A DNA stretch of 12,965 bases. Source: Bacteroidota bacterium (GTDB lineage Bacteria > Bacteroidota > Bacteroidia > Chitinophagales > Chitinophagaceae). Each line of letters begins with the position of its first letter. Within the stretch, counting starts at the first letter, position 1. The DNA lies in NCBI GenBank assembly GCA_023386045.1, contig JAEWKK010000007.1:1-12965 (forward strand), in the 5' to 3' direction. Below, in pieces: positions 11,016 to 12,965 of this stretch. Both the position numbers and the translations under genes were made by a program. Below the pieces are notes generated by a model. That model saw nothing but the letters and a program-made list of their open reading frames with translations, ran no database searches and had not been told where the DNA came from.

Positions 11016-12110
11016 ATGTTTAAAAGCCTGCTTCGGGACCGCAAATTAATCAGTTTATTGGTTTTAGCCCTTTTGATCAAGCTTTTCTCGCTGAAGCCAG
11101 AATGGGTAGAATCCCTGTATACCTATGGTTTTTACCCCTGGCTTTCTCGGCTGATGAGGGTCATTCTGGGCTGGATCCCCTTTAGCATCGGCGATATCCT
11201 CTATGTTACGGCTTTCATTTTCCTTGTCCTGAAAACATGGAAGCTGCTTCACCTGCTTGCCCGCCGACAGGTAAAGGAATACCTCTCCTGGATCCTTTTC
11301 CGTAAATACCTGAAACTCGTGCTCTGGATCTATATCATTTTTAATGTCTCCTGGGGATTGAACTATAACCGCCTGGGGATTGCCAACCAACTCCATCTTG
11401 ATGTGCAGCCTTACACCATTAGTGACCTGACAAAAATCACTAATCTACTCCAGCAAAGACTGAATTATTATGCGGAGAGAACTGATTCAGTAAAAAGACT
11501 GGAACTCAATCGTTCCTCCCGGCTCTTTCAACGAGGGATCAGCAGTTATGATAGCGTATTGAATTCCTATCCCTATCTGAAATACCAGTTTCCTTCTATT
11601 AAGCCTTCCATTTTTAGCAGTGTTGGCCATTATTTTGGATTTAGTGGTTATATCAATCCATTTACAGGTGAAGCGCAGATGAATGTTTCTGAACCTGTGT
11701 TCCTGAAACCTTTTGTGATCAACCACGAGATCGCCCACCAGCTGGGCTATGGAAAGGAAAATGAAGCCAGCTTTGTTTCTTACCTTGTTATAAAGAATAC
11801 AACCGATGTTGATTTTAATTATTCGGTTTATTACGAACTTTTCTTCAGTGCTCTATACGAATGCAGGGCCAATGGTGATACTACCATCGGAAAAAAGCTG
11901 AGGGAAAGCCTTCACCCAAGAGTAAGGATCGATAAGGCCGAAGAGATCAGCTTCCGTATGAAAAGAAAAAACGCGGTGCAACCCTATGTCACTGATTTTT
12001 ATAGCAATTACCTGAAGATGAACAACCAGCCCAATGGCATGGCTACTTATAACCAGGTAATAGCCTGGCTGATTGCCTACTGGAAAAAATATGGTGATGA
12101 AGTCATCTGA
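11016..12110 (+). CDS. DUF3810 membrane protein with HExxH zinc-protease motif
   Basis: The 364-residue product has three likely membrane helices in the first third (about 11-26, 55-76, 97-115) and a larger soluble part with a zinc-metalloprotease motif: VINHEIAHQLGYGKENEASF, with H237-E238 and H241, and E248 or E250 as candidate further ligands. This is the DUF3810 family, found mainly in Bacteroidota and Firmicutes. Substrate and role are unknown. By the presence of HExxH it is probably a membrane-bound metallopeptidase. It is divergent from the yceD operon across 103 bp and may share a transcript with the TspO gene 34 bp downstream. Confidence 0.9.
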   Translation: MFKSLLRDRKLISLLVLALLIKLFSLKPEWVESLYTYGFYPWLSRLMRVILGWIPFSIGDILYVTAFIFLVLKTWKLLHLLARRQVKEYLSWILFRKYLKLVLWIYIIFNVSWGLNYNRLGIANQLHLDVQPYTISDLTKITNLLQQRLNYYAERTDSVKRLELNRSSRLFQRGISSYDSVLNSYPYLKYQFPSIKPSIFSSVGHYFGFSGYINPFTGEAQMNVSEPVFLKPFVINHEIAHQLGYGKENEASFVSYLVIKNTTDVDFNYSVYYELFFSALYECRANGDTTIGKKLRESLHPRVRIDKAEEISFRMKRKNAVQPYVTDFYSNYLKMNNQPNGMATYNQVIAWLIAYWKKYGDEVI

Positions 12111-12144
12111 AAACATTTCCATTTGTTATACAAAAAACTAAAGA

Positions 12145-12615
12145 ATGAAAAACGGGTTGAAACTGCTGGTATCACTAGCCATTCCATTGATCGTTGGTTT
12201 TTCGGGTTCCTTATGGACAAAGACAGGTCCTGGTACCTGGTTTGAACAGGTTCGCAAACCAGAATGGAATCCACCAGGATGGTTATTTGCACCTGTATGG
12301 ACCACCCTTTACATCCTGATGGGAATTGCTTTTTACCTGGTTTGGAAAACCAATAGTTCACCCGGCCGGAAAAAAACAGCCATGATTTTATGGTGCATCC
12401 AGTTGCTGTTGAATTTTGCCTGGTCCTTTATATTTTTTAACCAGCACCAGATCGGTTTTGCCCTGGCCGATATCATGGTATTATGGGTATTTATCCTCTT
12501 AACCATTTTTGCTTTTGCCCGCATCAGTAAAACAGCCGCATGGCTACTCGTTCCCTATATCTGTTGGGTGAGTTTTGCAACGCTGCTGAATTATACGATA
12601 TGGGTTTTGAATTGA
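12145..12615 (+). CDS. tspO: TspO/MBR-family membrane protein
   Basis: TspO proteins are five-helix membrane proteins that bind porphyrins and related ligands; bacterial members are linked to tetrapyrrole handling and stress. The 156-residue product matches in length and shows the hallmark WF-x4-KP-xWNPP (32-44), the FAPVWTTLY motif (49-56), and the last helix AWLLVPYICWVSFATLLNYTI with the helix-5 ligand region. Five hydrophobic segments are visible. The ATG at 12145 follows the DUF3810 gene by 34 bp. No dyad of the kind seen in the first half of the window is present before it. Confidence 0.95.
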   Translation: MKNGLKLLVSLAIPLIVGFSGSLWTKTGPGTWFEQVRKPEWNPPGWLFAPVWTTLYILMGIAFYLVWKTNSSPGRKKTAMILWCIQLLLNFAWSFIFFNQHQIGFALADIMVLWVFILLTIFAFARISKTAAWLLVPYICWVSFATLLNYTIWVLN

Positions 12616-12638
12616 GGGGCGGGTACGGTCCTTAACTG

Positions 12639-12713
12639 GATGACAACCCTATACAGGGTGACAAAGCATCCTCAACTTGTGAACTTGTGAACTTTTGAAC
12701 TCGTGAACTTTTA
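12639..12713. repeat. GTGACA hairpin unit followed by an 8-bp tandem repeat
   Basis: TGACAACCCT-ATAC-AGGGTGACAA matches the units at 5034-5110. It runs into five consecutive 8-bp units at 12674-12713: AACTTGTG twice, AACTTTTG, AACTCGTG, AACTTTTA. Confidence 0.65.
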
Positions 12714-12720
12714 AAACTAG

Positions 12721-12840
12721 CGTTGTGCCCTTCGTGCCTTCTTCGTGAACTTAGTGCTCCGGCTGTTCATCCCCGCTCTCGGCCTGTTTCTCGCTCCAGA
12801 TTTTTTTGGATCACCAGGGGCGCAAAGAACCACGAAGTAC
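12721..12840. repeat. Dispersed intergenic repeat, copy 3
   Basis: Same orientation as copy 2 and inverse to copy 1, with CTTCGTG-rich inverted ends and the identical 21-bp core at 12750-12770. After it, 12841-12965 is A/T-rich and I see no gene or clear signal in it. Confidence 0.7.
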
Positions 12841-12965
12841 CTTTAGATCTCTTTGTACTGTTTTAATTAATCCATTTCTCTAGAATTACTATAAACAGTT
12901 CATTGAAATTATTGGTATAGCAGAAAATAAAAGTGAAAGAAATTTGTGGAAAGAAAGTGAGGTGA

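Noticed and set aside
12674..12713. Short tandem repeats as a possible CRISPR array
   Set aside because: Units are 8 bp with no unique spacers and no cas genes nearby.

Overview
The window looks like a piece of a Bacteroidota chromosome, most likely Chitinophagales/Chitinophagaceae. The signs are promoters of the Bacteroidetes type (TTG, about 20 bp, TAnnTTTG), very weak Shine-Dalgarno sequences, a receiver-Crp fusion regulator and a DUF3810 protein of kinds common in that phylum, a yceD-rpmF-plsX operon, a tRNA without encoded CCA, and many phylum-style intergenic repeats. Assignment below phylum is an inference from protein character only.

Positions 1-6717 form a stress-type island. It encodes an Hsp20 chaperone, a small coiled-coil protein, a tyrosine-rich lipoprotein, a secreted beta-barrel-like protein, an ArsR-family repressor, a receiver-Crp/Fnr fusion regulator, a YtxH-like membrane protein, a 43-residue single-pass membrane protein too short for ordinary gene calling, and a 131-residue conserved-type hypothetical protein. 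The main observation is that almost every promoter here carries the same dyad, nTGA-N6-TCAn, of the CRP/FNR type. In seven cases its centre lies 55-56 bp upstream of the centre of the -7 box, with a TCATTG-like -33 element 34 bp after the dyad's first base. In two further cases (the beta-barrel gene and arsR) the distance is 33 bp, two helical turns closer. I infer one regulon, probably run by the receiver-Crp protein encoded in its middle, whose own promoter carries the site. One of these promoters has no ORF behind it but leads within about 65 nt to a strong terminator, so it may make a small RNA.

Positions 6913-8084 hold accessory material on the minus strand: a higBA toxin-antitoxin pair with a palindromic operator, and a GIY-YIG nuclease gene lying between a complete tRNA-Lys(UUU) and a degenerate tRNA-Lys-like relic, each followed by the same 28-bp trailer/terminator sequence. 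This suggests a mobile, tRNA-associated nuclease element.

Positions 8192-10952 (minus strand) carry the housekeeping operon yceD (DUF177)-rpmF-plsX, followed by a putative M14-like zinc peptidase. Divergent from it at 11016-12615 are a DUF3810 membrane metalloprotease-like protein and a TspO/MBR protein.

The intergenic regions at 1-563, 4947-5554 and 12616-12965 are built largely of dispersed repeats. These include three copies of a 120-145 bp element with imperfect inverted ends and an identical 21-bp core, a 48-bp direct repeat, GTGACA hairpin units, CCATAA-type arrays, and an 8-bp tandem repeat.
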